This document shows positions 1 through 8,566 of a stretch of 64,000 bases of DNA, in pieces. The notes under the pieces were generated by a model. That model searched no databases. It worked only from the letters and a program-made list of their open reading frames with translations, and was not told where the DNA came from. The position numbers were made by a program, and so were the translations under genes. Positions within the stretch are counted from its first letter, which is position 1. Each line of letters starts with the position of its first letter. Origin of the DNA: Pseudorhodobacter wandonensis (GTDB lineage: Bacteria; Pseudomonadota; Alphaproteobacteria; Rhodobacterales; Rhodobacteraceae); assembly GCF_001202035.1 (NCBI RefSeq), contig NZ_LGHT01000044.1:434001-498000 (forward strand), written 5' to 3'.

Positions 1-1678
1 GATCAACCAGCCCGTAAGGCCGCACCGAAGACCCGCCGTTCAAAATGCCGGCATAGGCGCCGGTCATCTCTAGCAAGCTCGATTCCGACGCGCCCAGGGC
101 AAGGGCAGGGCCTGCCGCCAAGTCGCTTTCAATCCCGAACTCTGACGCCACTTTGCGCACCACATCGCGGCCCATGGCCTCGGATATCCGCACGGCGGCT
201 GTGTTGACTGATTCCTCAAGCGCTTTGGTCAGCGTAATCAGGCCCAAGTATTTCTTGGTATAGTTTTGCGGCGAATACGGGCCGGAGCCTTTGATATTGA
301 TCGTCAAAGGCGAGTCTTCGACGTAATCGGCAGGGCTATAGCCCATGTCCATTGCTGCGGCATAGACAAACGGTTTGAACGCCGAGCCGGTCTGCCGCTT
401 TGCCATTGTCGCGCGGTTAAAGCTGCCGGGGGGGGCCGCATGGCGCCCGCCAACCATCGCCCGCACCGCCCCATCCGCCGACATCACAATCACAGCCGCT
501 TCGGTTTTCGACCCTTCGCGCAGCTTGGTGTCCAGCACCGCATGCAGCGCCGATTCCGCGGCCTCTTGCAGCTTTTGGTCCAGCGTGGTGCGCATGATCA
601 CGTCTTCGGTGGTGTCTTTGGTCAGGAAATCCGGGCCTTCGCCCATCACCCAATCGGCAAAATACCCGCCCGTGCGGGCCTCGGCGGCCTTTGACAGGGT
701 CGCGGGGTGGCGCAGCGCGGCCTCATGCTCGGCCATCGTCAGATAGCCTTGCTCTTGCATCAAATCCAACACCACGGCCGCCCGATCCTGCGCGCGTTTC
801 AGGTTGTTGGTCGGCGCATAGGTGGACGGCGCTTTCAAAAGCCCCGCCAGCATCGCGGCCTCGGCGGCATCAACCGATTTGGCGGATTTGCCGAAATAGC
901 GCTGGGCTGCGGCCTCAAACCCGCGCGCGCCCGCACCCAGATAGGCGCGGTTAAAGTAGATCGTCAAAATTTCTTCCTTGGTATATTTCGTCTCTAACGC
1001 CAGCGCGAAGGGCACTTCGCGGATCTTGCGCACGATGCCCCCTTGGCGGCAGTCAGATTCGTAATCGCCTTCGGTTTTCCACTTGGTCGGGTCATATGGC
1101 ACACCAAGGCACAGCAATTTGGCCACCTGCTGCGTAATGGTAGAGCCGCCGTTCCCCGACAAAGGCCCGCGCCCTTCGCGCATGTTGATGCGTATGGCCG
1201 AGGCAATACCGCGCGGCGAGATACCGTAGTGATAATAGAACCGCTTGTCCTCGGTCGCGACAACCGCGTCATGCAGGTATTTCGACACGGTTCCGGCCGA
1301 GCTCGACCCGCCAAAGGTTTCACCGCGCCAAGCAAACACCTTTTCATTGCGGTCCAGCAGCGTCACCGAGCCGCGCGCCCGCGCATCCAGCAAATCATTC
1401 ACCGGTGGCAGTTGCGCATAGAAATAAAACACGACCAAGCCAAGGATCAGCGCACCAACCGCGCCAATCCGCCAGGCAAAGCCCCAGACAATGCGCCAGA
1501 TCAGCCCGACGAATGCCGCGATCAGCCCCGAAAACCCGCGGCGCACCGGTTTCTTGCGCGGTGTGGGCTTGCGTGCAGCTTTTTCTTTCGGCGGAGGTGG
1601 CGTTTTCTTGCCCCCGGCAGGGGTCTTGTAACGCCGATCTGCCACCAAAGGAGGGGGCCTGTTGCCTGAATTGCTCAT
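1..1678 (-). CDS. Class A penicillin-binding protein, PBP1A family (partial, C-terminus beyond left edge)
   Basis: Bifunctional peptidoglycan synthase: a GT51 glycosyltransferase polymerises lipid II and a transpeptidase cross-links the strands in the periplasm. The ATG lies at 1676-1678 and the frame is open to base 1, so about 559 residues are visible. A basic, proline-rich cytoplasmic tail is followed by one membrane helix (about residues 50-75). The GT51 motifs EDKRFYYHYG (near residue 140) and GGSTITQQ follow, and the transpeptidase SxxK motif appears as TGSAFKPF (near residue 430). The later SxN and KTG motifs lie outside the window. A class A PBP is certain. PBP1A rather than PBP1C is likely from the TGSAFKPF context. 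No partner gene is visible, and the divergent neighbour is glnK. Confidence 0.93.
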   Translation of the reverse strand, partial: MSNSGNRPPPLVADRRYKTPAGGKKTPPPPKEKAARKPTPRKKPVRRGFSGLIAAFVGLIWRIVWGFAWRIGAVGALILGLVVFYFYAQLPPVNDLLDARARGSVTLLDRNEKVFAWRGETFGGSSSAGTVSKYLHDAVVATEDKRFYYHYGISPRGIASAIRINMREGRGPLSGNGGSTITQQVAKLLCLGVPYDPTKWKTEGDYESDCRQGGIVRKIREVPFALALETKYTKEEILTIYFNRAYLGAGARGFEAAAQRYFGKSAKSVDAAEAAMLAGLLKAPSTYAPTNNLKRAQDRAAVVLDLMQEQGYLTMAEHEAALRHPATLSKAAEARTGGYFADWVMGEGPDFLTKDTTEDVIMRTTLDQKLQEAAESALHAVLDTKLREGSKTEAAVIVMSADGAVRAMVGGRHAAPPGSFNRATMAKRQTGSAFKPFVYAAAMDMGYSPADYVEDSPLTINIKGSGPYSPQNYTKKYLGLITLTKALEESVNTAAVRISEAMGRDVVRKVASEFGIESDLAAGPALALGASESSLLEMTGAYAGILNGGSSVRPYGLVD

Positions 1679-1941
1679 CTGCACTGCTTCCGCGTTTTCA
1701 CGTTTTATTGGCGCTAGAATAACCTGCCCGAGTCTGTTTGTGAAAGCCTTAACGCCCTGCTAATCGACTCCTTTTGTGCCTAATTATTATGCGCGCGCGG
1801 CAAAAAGTGCAAAAATTGTGCAACAATAGGGATTCCGCCCCGTGAAAGGCCGTCCCGAACCTTGTGCGGCACCGGCAAACCAATGCCCTTGGAACCAGAG
1901 AGCCGGGCGCTAGCCGGGTAGGACAAGAAAAGGGGAAACGC
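1679..1941. other. Divergent intergenic region between the PBP gene and glnK
   Basis: This 263-base region is AT-rich compared with the flanking genes and must hold the glnK-amtB promoter and probably the PBP promoter. Bases 1807-1821 contain TGCA-N7-TGCA, the kind of dyad that could bind a nitrogen regulator such as NtrC. I see no convincing sigma-54 -24/-12 element, and the dyad assignment is speculative. No small gene with a good ribosome binding site is evident. Confidence 0.35.
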
Positions 1942-2280
1942 GTGAAACTGATTATCGCAGCAATCAAACCGTTCAAGCTTGAGGAGGTCCGCGAGGCGCT
2001 GACCACTCTGGGCGTTCGGGGCATGATGGTAACTGAAATCAAGGGTTTTGGCTCGCAGTCCGGCCATACCGAGATTTACCGTGGCGCCGAATATGCCGTG
2101 AACTTCGTGCCAAAGATGCGGCTTGAAATTGTCGTACCAGACAGCCTTGCCGATGCCGCCGTGGAAACCATCGCATCAACCGCGAAAACCGGCAAAATCG
2201 GCGATGGCAAAATCTTTGTGCTGGACGTGGCCCAAGCCCTGCGCGTGCGCACCGGCGAAACCAATGATGACGCGCTTTAA
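1942..2280 (+). CDS. glnK: Nitrogen regulatory protein P-II (GlnK type)
   Basis: Cytoplasmic trimeric signal protein that senses 2-oxoglutarate, ATP/ADP and uridylylation state, and plugs the AmtB channel when ammonium is plentiful. The protein is 112 residues, the standard P-II length. The T-loop is intact, with RGAEYAVNFVPK placing the uridylylation tyrosine at Tyr51. The C-terminal signature TGKIGDGKIFV is also present. The start is a GTG at 1942 preceded by AGGGG at 1931-1935; reading from further upstream would add a non-homologous extension. It lies 19 bases before amtB in the same direction, the classic glnK-amtB arrangement, which favours GlnK over GlnB. Confidence 0.96.
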   Translation: MKLIIAAIKPFKLEEVREALTTLGVRGMMVTEIKGFGSQSGHTEIYRGAEYAVNFVPKMRLEIVVPDSLADAAVETIASTAKTGKIGDGKIFVLDVAQALRVRTGETNDDAL

Positions 2281-2299
2281 GCTGCGGGGGAAGGAAATC

Positions 2300-3601
2300 A
2301 TGATGAACACGAAATCAATTCTCGGTCTGGCGGTGCTTGGCGCTGTTGCGGCCTTGCCCGCCTGGGCGCAAGAGGCAGCAGCGCCTGTCAATAACGCCTT
2401 TATCTTCAATACCTTGCTGTTCCTGATCGGCGGCTTTCTGGTGTTCTGGATGGCGGCAGGCTTTGCCATGCTCGAGGCCGGCCTTGTACGGTCGAAAAAC
2501 GTGACCATGCAGCTGACCAAAAACATCGCGCTCTTTGCGGTGGCATCCTTGATGTACTGGTTGGTTGGCTACAACCTGATGTATCCGGGCGACGCCTGGA
2601 CAATTGCCGGTCTGATCGGTGGCTTTAGCCCCGCCGTCATCCAAGGCGACATCCCTGCCGATGCAGCCTATGCCACGGGTTCGGACTTCTTCTTTCAGTT
2701 GATGTTCTGCGGCACAACCGCGTCGATCGTTTCGGGCACTTTGGCCGAGCGTATCAAACTATGGCCCTTCATGGTGTTTACCGTCATTCTGACTGGCCTG
2801 ATGTACCCGATTGAGGCGTCTTGGCAGTGGGGCGGCGGCTGGTTGTCGACTGCAGGCTTTAACGACTTTGCAGGCTCGACACTGGTTCACGCCGCAGGTG
2901 GTGCCGCAGCTTTGGCAGGTGCTTTGATCCTTGGTCCACGTATTGGCAAATTCGGCAAAGACGGCCGCGTTCACCCGATGCCCGGTTCCAACCTGACACT
3001 TGCTACCTTGGGCACATTCGTGCTGTGGCTGGGTTGGTTCGGCTTTAACGGCGCGTCCCAGCTTGCTTTGGGCACCGAGGCCGATGCCAACGCTGTTGCG
3101 ATCATCTTTGCAAACACCAACATGGCAGCTGCTGCCGGTGCGCTTGCTGCAATGGTCCTGACGCAGGTACTGTACAAAAAGGTCGATCTGACCATGCTCT
3201 TGAACGGCGCTCTGGCTGGCTTGGTTGCCATCACGGCTGGTCCGCTTGACCCATCGCTGTTCGGCGCGCTCTGGATTGGTGCTATCGGCGGTATCATCGC
3301 TGTGGTTGTTGTGCCAATGCTCGACAAAGCCAAAATCGATGACGTGGTTGGCGCTATTCCGGTGCACTTGGTTGCCGGCTTCTGGGGTACAATGGCTGTG
3401 CCGTTCTACACCCAAGGCGCATCATTTGGCGCACAAGCCCTTGGTTTCGCAGCGGTAGCCGGTTTCATGTTCATCGTTTCGGCCATCGTCTGGACCGTGC
3501 TGAAAGCGACCATGGGTCTGCGCCCAAGCGAAGAAGATGAGATCATGGGCTTGGACAAAGCCGAGCTTGGCCTGGAAGCCTACCCAGAATTCCGCGCCTG
3601 A
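2300..3601 (+). CDS. amtB: Ammonium transporter AmtB
   Basis: Inner-membrane trimeric Amt/Rh channel conducting ammonium into the cell. The protein is 433 residues, starting at tandem ATGs (2300 and 2303) behind AAGGA. A cleavable signal peptide ends near AWAQ (residues 1-24) and is followed by eleven hydrophobic segments. Family sequences are present, for example FAMLEAGLVRSKN (mature N-terminal segment) and STLVHAAGGAAALAGA containing the first pore histidine; the second pore histidine lies in VHLVAGFWG. The acidic C-terminal tail (SEEDEIMGLDKAELG) resembles the region that contacts GlnK. Expression is expected to be nitrogen-regulated with glnK. A strong hairpin terminator follows. Confidence 0.97.
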   Translation: MMNTKSILGLAVLGAVAALPAWAQEAAAPVNNAFIFNTLLFLIGGFLVFWMAAGFAMLEAGLVRSKNVTMQLTKNIALFAVASLMYWLVGYNLMYPGDAWTIAGLIGGFSPAVIQGDIPADAAYATGSDFFFQLMFCGTTASIVSGTLAERIKLWPFMVFTVILTGLMYPIEASWQWGGGWLSTAGFNDFAGSTLVHAAGGAAALAGALILGPRIGKFGKDGRVHPMPGSNLTLATLGTFVLWLGWFGFNGASQLALGTEADANAVAIIFANTNMAAAAGALAAMVLTQVLYKKVDLTMLLNGALAGLVAITAGPLDPSLFGALWIGAIGGIIAVVVVPMLDKAKIDDVVGAIPVHLVAGFWGTMAVPFYTQGASFGAQALGFAAVAGFMFIVSAIVWTVLKATMGLRPSEEDEIMGLDKAELGLEAYPEFRA

Positions 3602-3619
3602 TCCTGCGATAAAATCTGC

Positions 3620-3649
3620 AAAGCCCGGGCCGCAATGTCCGGGCTTTTT
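3620..3649 (+). terminator. Rho-independent terminator of glnK-amtB
   Basis: A 9-bp perfect stem (AAAGCCCGG at 3620-3628, CCGGGCTTT at 3639-3647) with a 10-base loop runs into TTTTT. It lies 18 bases after the amtB stop. The A-rich left flank means it could also act on the convergent cpdB gene, whose stop is at 3655. Confidence 0.88.
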
Positions 3650-3654
3650 GCTGT

Positions 3655-5565
3655 TCACATCTGCAAACGAAAGCGGCCAAAACCGGTTGCTGTCAGACCC
3701 AAAGGTTCGATTGAAAGACCTTCCAGACCCTTCAGGAACTGCGCGGCCTCGGGGGCGGTTTCAAATACAAAGCTGGTGTCGGGCATTTGCGCAAGCCGCC
3801 AGTTTGGGACTGGTTTGGCGTAAAGCGGCGACATGTTCGCAAGTTCATTCAGCAGAATGTTGCGTATGGTCACCGAATGTTCATACACAACGCGCAGCGG
3901 GCGTGATGCGCTTAACTCGGCATTCAAACTGGCGCGGTAATTGTTGGTGGCGACGATGAATTCAGCCGACAAATCCAAGGGCGCGCCATTGTACCGCAAG
4001 TTGCGAATGCGCTGCGCATTGGGGTCTTTCATCTTGCCGTTCGCGTAATAGCGCGCGGGTTGCGTCGGGTCGATTTCATAGGTCAGGCCAAGGATGACAT
4101 CGAATTGATAGCCCGGAAAGGCATCGTCCAGCAACGGCTGGTCTTGTTTGCCCGGCACAACGTGGTGAAACAGCGCCGCCGACCGCTCCAACCACTCGAC
4201 AATATCGGCACCATTCACCCGCAAGGCGCAGATCGTATTGGGAAAGCAATATAGATCAGCGATCGAACGCTGGAATAACGGGCCAGCATTTATATTCGTA
4301 TAGTTTTGCGGCCCCGACCACCCCCCCGCCTTGAACGGTGCCGCCGCCGAAAGTAGTGGCAGCGCGGCATGTTCGGTGCCTTTCAACTTGTCCGCGATGA
4401 ACCGGCGTTGCGCAGTGCATATCAGCTGCACCGTCGGGCAATCCTTTATCAACGAGAAATAGCTGTGCAGCGGCGCGAGGGTCTCGCCTACGGCAAAGCG
4501 CATATAGTCCAAAGTGGCCTGATGGGCGGCGCTAACGGCATTCAAAATACGTGGCACCGATTTGACCAATGGCTTGCAGCCTTGGGCACTGATCTCGGCA
4601 ATCGGCAACAGTTGCGATTGCCCGTCCAGAACCATCCACGCCCGCCCGTCGCGCTGCAAGGTCAGATCAATCACCCCAAGATGCGAGCCGCCATAACCGG
4701 CCATCGCGGCTGGCGTGCCCTCAATCGTGCCGCGCACAATATCTATGCCGTCCACGCCCGCAAATTTGGGCGATGGAAACAGCAAATGGATATGCCCTGT
4801 CACCAAGGCGTCAACTCCGGGCAGACGTGCCAGCGGGCGGGCCGCGTTCTCCATCCCGTCACGGTGTTGTGCGTCCCCAATGCCGGTATGGGCCAGCGCC
4901 ACAATAATATCCGCCCCCGCTTCGCGCATCTCGGGGATTAGCGCCGCCGCTGTCTCTACCATGTCGCGCGACTGAATGGCCCCGCGAAAAACCGACGAAT
5001 CCCACGTGACAATCTGCGGCGGCAACAGCCCCAATACGCCAACCTTAATAGGGTGCAACTCTCCGGCCCCGTCACGGATTTTACGTTCCAGAATGACATA
5101 AGGCGGCAAAAGTCTTTTGTCGCGCAGGGCATTGCTGCCCTTTTTCACCAAGGCATTGGCGCAGACAAAAGGGAACCTGCTGCGCCCAAGGGCAGCCATC
5201 AAAAACGGCAGACCATAGTTGAACTCATGATTTCCAAGCGCCGCCGCATCGTATCCAAGCGCGTTCATCGCCGCGATGACAGGGTGCAAATCGCCATCCT
5301 TCATCCCGCGATCATAGACCATATAATCGGCCAAAGCGCTGCCTTGCAGCCAGTCACCATTGTCAAACAACAACGTATTCGCCGTCTCTCTGCGCAAACT
5401 ATCGACCAGCGCCGCCGTGCGTGCCAACCCAAAACTATCTGCCACACGGTCCCCATAATAATCATATGGCAGAATTTGGGCGTGCAAATCGGTTGTCTGC
5501 AAAATGCGCAATTGCGCTATTCCAGAAGCTTTCGGTTTCGTTGGTTCTGGCGAAGCAATCAGCAC
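3655..5565 (-). CDS. cpdB: 2',3'-cyclic-nucleotide 2'-phosphodiesterase / 3'-nucleotidase (CpdB-like)
   Basis: Metallophosphoesterase of the 5'-nucleotidase superfamily, expected to hydrolyse 2',3'-cyclic nucleotides and then 3'-nucleotides for phosphate and nucleoside salvage. The 636 residues match the family length (about 650). Metal ligands are visible in TTDLHAQ (Asp26, His28), FDNGDWLQGS, GNHEF (111-115), AHTGIGD (His226) and GHIH (257-260). The C-terminal 5'-nucleotidase domain shows GGWSGPQNYTNINAGPL and NGADIVEWLERSA. Unlike E. coli CpdB, no signal peptide is visible: the catalytic domain begins about 20 residues after a GTG start (5565), and an in-frame TAG lies about 10 codons upstream. 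A cytoplasmic location or misassigned start should be considered. Confidence 0.88.
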   Translation of the reverse strand: MLIASPEPTKPKASGIAQLRILQTTDLHAQILPYDYYGDRVADSFGLARTAALVDSLRRETANTLLFDNGDWLQGSALADYMVYDRGMKDGDLHPVIAAMNALGYDAAALGNHEFNYGLPFLMAALGRSRFPFVCANALVKKGSNALRDKRLLPPYVILERKIRDGAGELHPIKVGVLGLLPPQIVTWDSSVFRGAIQSRDMVETAAALIPEMREAGADIIVALAHTGIGDAQHRDGMENAARPLARLPGVDALVTGHIHLLFPSPKFAGVDGIDIVRGTIEGTPAAMAGYGGSHLGVIDLTLQRDGRAWMVLDGQSQLLPIAEISAQGCKPLVKSVPRILNAVSAAHQATLDYMRFAVGETLAPLHSYFSLIKDCPTVQLICTAQRRFIADKLKGTEHAALPLLSAAAPFKAGGWSGPQNYTNINAGPLFQRSIADLYCFPNTICALRVNGADIVEWLERSAALFHHVVPGKQDQPLLDDAFPGYQFDVILGLTYEIDPTQPARYYANGKMKDPNAQRIRNLRYNGAPLDLSAEFIVATNNYRASLNAELSASRPLRVVYEHSVTIRNILLNELANMSPLYAKPVPNWRLAQMPDTSFVFETAPEAAQFLKGLEGLSIEPLGLTATGFGRFRLQM

Positions 5566-5619
5566 TGGTTTTCCAATTTTCGGCAGAGAGGTGCGCTACT
5601 CATTGACATCGATGGGGAT

Positions 5620-5647
5620 TTATTAACCTTCGCCAAAAGCCAGTCAA
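5620..5647 (-). promoter_or_regulatory. Candidate sigma-70-type promoter for cpdB
   Basis: On the minus strand TTGACT (complement of 5642-5647) is followed after 16 bases by TAATAA (complement of 5620-5625), about 55 bases before the GTG start of cpdB. The -35 element matches consensus in five of six positions and the -10 element is weak. The match was found by eye only. Confidence 0.4.
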
Positions 5648-5791
5648 GCGCTAAAAGTTGTTTCCATGGCGATAGTTCTTCCTTGGGTTGTTTTTGTCGA
5701 TAAGGGCACCAAACAACTGCCAAAGTCGATTGATTGCGTAAACAGCCCGCGCGTGGCATTCAGGGCCAAATCGATGATAAAAGGCGTAAAT

Positions 5792-6751
5792 ATGATGCAG
5801 GCAGCCATTGATATTGCTTTTGCAGACTCGGGTCTGAACCGCGCTGCCGAATTGCGCGGCGACCCCGACAAAATGGCCCGGCTTTTGGCTGTCGGCGGTC
5901 AGGTTCTGCCCGTCTGGCGGGGTAAACCGCTGGTGCTGAATGGCACCGATCTCGCTTGGGTGCCTGCGGGGCATCCGGTTCTGGCGCATGGGGCCGAGCC
6001 GGTGTTTCTGGGCCTCGATGATGGCATCGCCCGCTTTGCCCAGGATATTTCAGATTGGTCACCCGAAGCAGGTGCCGAAGCGGTCGAGGCCGGCTTTTTT
6101 GACGCCTCGGCCCAATTCCACCCCAGTTTGCCCGATACCCATGCCTTTGTGGAACTGCGCGGCGTGATGACCCAGCTTTCGCCACGCGCCGCGGAATTGG
6201 TGGCCAGCGCCAAGGCGGTGTTGCACTGGCACCGCAGCCACCGCTTTTGCGCCGTCTGTGGCGCACAATCCGCACCGATCAACGCTGGTTGGCAACGCGC
6301 CTGCGGCACCTGCGCCGCCCAACATTTCCCGCGCACCGATCCGGTTGTTATCATGCTGGTTCAGCGCGGCAATTCGGTGCTGCTCGGCCGCAATTCTGCC
6401 TGGCCCGAAGGCATGTATTCCTGCTTGGCCGGATTCGTTGAACCGGGCGAAACCGTCGAGGCCGCCGTGCGCCGCGAAGTGTTTGAAGAAACCGGCGTCA
6501 GCGTGGGCGATGTGCGCTATGTCGCCAGCCAGCCATGGCCCTTTCCGGCCTCTTTGATGCTGGGCCTGATTGGCGATGCCACCAGCGACACAATCACCAT
6601 CGACCCGCATGAACTCGAATCCGCGCTTTGGGTCACGCGCGAAGACATGATGGACGTGATGGCCGGTCAGCACCCCACCATTCGCCCCGCCCGCAAAGGC
6701 GCGATTGCGCATCATCTGATTACGCTTTGGCTTGCCGGAAAAATCGGGTAA
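5792..6751 (+). CDS. nudC: NAD(+) diphosphatase / NADH pyrophosphatase, Nudix family
   Basis: Hydrolyses NAD(H) to NMN(H) and AMP; in other bacteria NudC also removes NAD caps from RNA. About 319 residues. A central zinc ribbon (FCAVCG and CGTC) precedes a complete Nudix box, seen as GFVEPGETVEAA followed by RREVFEETGV. The NudC-specific motif SQPWPFPASLMLG comes right after it. The start is placed at the tandem ATG at 5792/5795 behind AAGGCG. The frame is open back to 5666, but that 42-residue extension is not typical of the family. The next gene begins 63 bases downstream on the same strand and may be co-transcribed. Confidence 0.95.
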   Translation: MMQAAIDIAFADSGLNRAAELRGDPDKMARLLAVGGQVLPVWRGKPLVLNGTDLAWVPAGHPVLAHGAEPVFLGLDDGIARFAQDISDWSPEAGAEAVEAGFFDASAQFHPSLPDTHAFVELRGVMTQLSPRAAELVASAKAVLHWHRSHRFCAVCGAQSAPINAGWQRACGTCAAQHFPRTDPVVIMLVQRGNSVLLGRNSAWPEGMYSCLAGFVEPGETVEAAVRREVFEETGVSVGDVRYVASQPWPFPASLMLGLIGDATSDTITIDPHELESALWVTREDMMDVMAGQHPTIRPARKGAIAHHLITLWLAGKIG

Positions 6752-6814
6752 TGGGTTTTAGCAAGACAAAACCAGCGTCCAAGCCATATTACGGCCAAAG
6801 CATAAGGAACCGGC

Positions 6815-7288
6815 ATGAAACTAACCGCGCATGAAAACATTGAGGCCCCGGTTGGTTTTGTGAACAACTATCTGACAGATTTCGATTTTTGGGAACGCTC
6901 GGCCATGCGGCGGGGGGCCGAGGTGGAACGCCTTGATCACCTGCAACAGCCCGGCGCCGGAATGGAATGGCGCATCGGCTTTCTCTATCATGCCAAAAAG
7001 CGCAATCTGGAACTCAAGCTGCTAAAGCTAGAGCCCGAGCATGTTTTGGAATTTGACTGCATGGCTCAACCCGCCGAGGCCGTTCTGCGGATTGAGCTGG
7101 CCGAAATGGGCCCCCGCCGCACGCGGGTTTCTGTGCATCTTGAGGTAAAGCCCCGAACCATGGCCGCGCGCTTGTTTTTGCAATCGCTCAAGCTGGCCAA
7201 GGCCAAGGTCACCCGCCGCTTTGCACTGCGCTTGTCACAATCCGCCGCCGATATCGAAGACCGCTTCCGTCAGGCGACCAAGGCCTAA
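6815..7288 (+). CDS. SRPBCC family protein
   Basis: A 157-residue protein with the length and pattern of the START/polyketide-cyclase (SRPBCC) fold: an N-terminal strand KLTAHENIEAP, then alternating strands (MEWRIGFLYH, LELKLLKLEP, VLEFDCM, TRVSVHLEVK) and a long C-terminal amphipathic helix from about residue 110. It probably binds a hydrophobic ligand; the ligand is unknown. The start ATG has AAGGA six bases upstream. It follows nudC on the same strand, and its stop codon overlaps that of the convergent HEAT-like gene (shared bases 7285-7288). Confidence 0.78.
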   Translation: MKLTAHENIEAPVGFVNNYLTDFDFWERSAMRRGAEVERLDHLQQPGAGMEWRIGFLYHAKKRNLELKLLKLEPEHVLEFDCMAQPAEAVLRIELAEMGPRRTRVSVHLEVKPRTMAARLFLQSLKLAKAKVTRRFALRLSQSAADIEDRFRQATKA

Positions 7289-8385
7289 ACCTCTGCCCTG
7301 CCGCCAGCGGGGTTCGCGGTCACTTTGGCCAAATAGTCGCGCCTGCTGCGCAAAACCGGAACAGGGGTTTCGGCAAAGGCAGTCAGGCAGTCGTCGATCA
7401 GGGGCGCCAGCTCGGGCAGGTGCCGCAGCGCAGTCAGCCGGTCAAACGCCTCGCGCTTTACCATCGTCGATCTATCGGCAAAGGCGTGCCGCAAAATCGG
7501 TTCAGGCGCGACAGTGTTGGTCAAAGGCCGCGTGCCAAATTCAGGCTCAAGCCGCGATTGACCCAAAGATTTATCAACCCAGACCTGTTTTTTGCGCCCC
7601 AGCGGCCAGTTAAGCTTGCCCGCAAGCAGGCCATAGGTTGCGGCGGCCCGCAAATGGGGCTGCCGCGCCTGTTGCGCAATCCGTACCAAAAAAGGGTCAA
7701 AGGCAGGGTTTCGGCTCATCGCGTGAAACACTTGTGTCGTGCCGCCCTCGCGGGTTTGGCAAAGCCGGTCAACCAACAGCGCAAGCAGGTCGGTGCGGGC
7801 CATAACCATATTCACAAAGGCCGCATATCCGCCGGCCCTTAGGGTCGTGTCGCCCTGCTTTTCGTGGATGCGGCGTTCATAGGGTGAATGGCTGCCCGAC
7901 CAACGCCCCCAGCTTTGGGCCTGTGACAACACCAGCCAAACGGTTGGCGCAAGAATCGCCTTATCTGTCGTGGCAAAGCAGCGCGGCACCGCAACCGCCG
8001 CCGCCGCGCGCACTTCGGGCGACCAATCGTTCAACCGGCGCAACATTCCATAGGCTATGACCGGCAGTTCAATCGGCCCTTGCAACGCCTTTAGCGCGGC
8101 TTCACGAATGACCCCATCGCCATGAAACACAAAGCCCGCAGCCACCTTTGGGTCGGTTGCCAGCAAGGATATCTCATCTTGGCGTCGCGGTGTGTTTTGG
8201 GGGGGTATTGCATGGGGGGCAAGCCTGCGATGCAGGTGAAACCTGTGGCGGATGCTTTGCTCGAAACGCGCAAAATCTTTGGGGTCGGTACAGCTTGATG
8301 CCATGCGCCACATCGCCTGCCCATCGGCAAGCGGCGCTTTGGCGGCAGCAAGGCTTGGCCGTAATATGCGACGTAACCAGTCCAT
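7285..8385 (-). CDS. Uncharacterised alpha-helical, HEAT-like protein
   Basis: A 366-residue soluble protein with no signal peptide or membrane segment. Helical stretches resemble HEAT or armadillo-type repeats, for example DGVIREAALKALQGP, WSPEVRAAAAVAVPRC, RQPHLRAAATYGLLAG and DRSTMVKREAFDRLTALRH, spaced irregularly across the protein. Such scaffolds usually mediate protein-protein contacts. No catalytic motif is visible and I do not recognise a named family. The start ATG at 8385 follows GAGG by eight bases. The gene stands alone, convergent with the SRPBCC gene, and 180 bases separate it from the pheA stop. Confidence 0.7.
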   Translation of the reverse strand: MDWLRRILRPSLAAAKAPLADGQAMWRMASSCTDPKDFARFEQSIRHRFHLHRRLAPHAIPPQNTPRRQDEISLLATDPKVAAGFVFHGDGVIREAALKALQGPIELPVIAYGMLRRLNDWSPEVRAAAAVAVPRCFATTDKAILAPTVWLVLSQAQSWGRWSGSHSPYERRIHEKQGDTTLRAGGYAAFVNMVMARTDLLALLVDRLCQTREGGTTQVFHAMSRNPAFDPFLVRIAQQARQPHLRAAATYGLLAGKLNWPLGRKKQVWVDKSLGQSRLEPEFGTRPLTNTVAPEPILRHAFADRSTMVKREAFDRLTALRHLPELAPLIDDCLTAFAETPVPVLRSRRDYLAKVTANPAGGRAEV

Positions 8386-8566
8386 CCAAATGGCCTCTCA
8401 CAGCGTGCCGCGGGGCAGGGGGCTGCGGCTTGGGCTGGCCCCGATGATAGCGCCTGCGAACGCTGCGGTCAAAACCCTAATATTTGGTTAACGAAATAGG
8501 GTTTATCGTTTTAAAGCAATTGGTTGAACAAACGCCCGCGCGCGGACATTTGGTCATTTCCCCCGC

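Noticed and set aside
421-434. G8 homopolymer inside the PBP gene as a phase-variable tract
   Set aside because: The run is short, in frame and within a conserved enzyme; there is no sign of phase variation.
1860-1900. Possible sigma-54 promoter for glnK
   Set aside because: GGCAC is present but no GC doublet lies at the required spacing.
2123-2299. N-terminal extension of amtB overlapping glnK
   Set aside because: It would read glnK in another frame; the signal peptide and ribosome binding site support the start at 2300.
5666-5791. N-terminal extension of nudC by 42 residues
   Set aside because: No ribosome binding site is convincing upstream and the extension is not typical for NudC.
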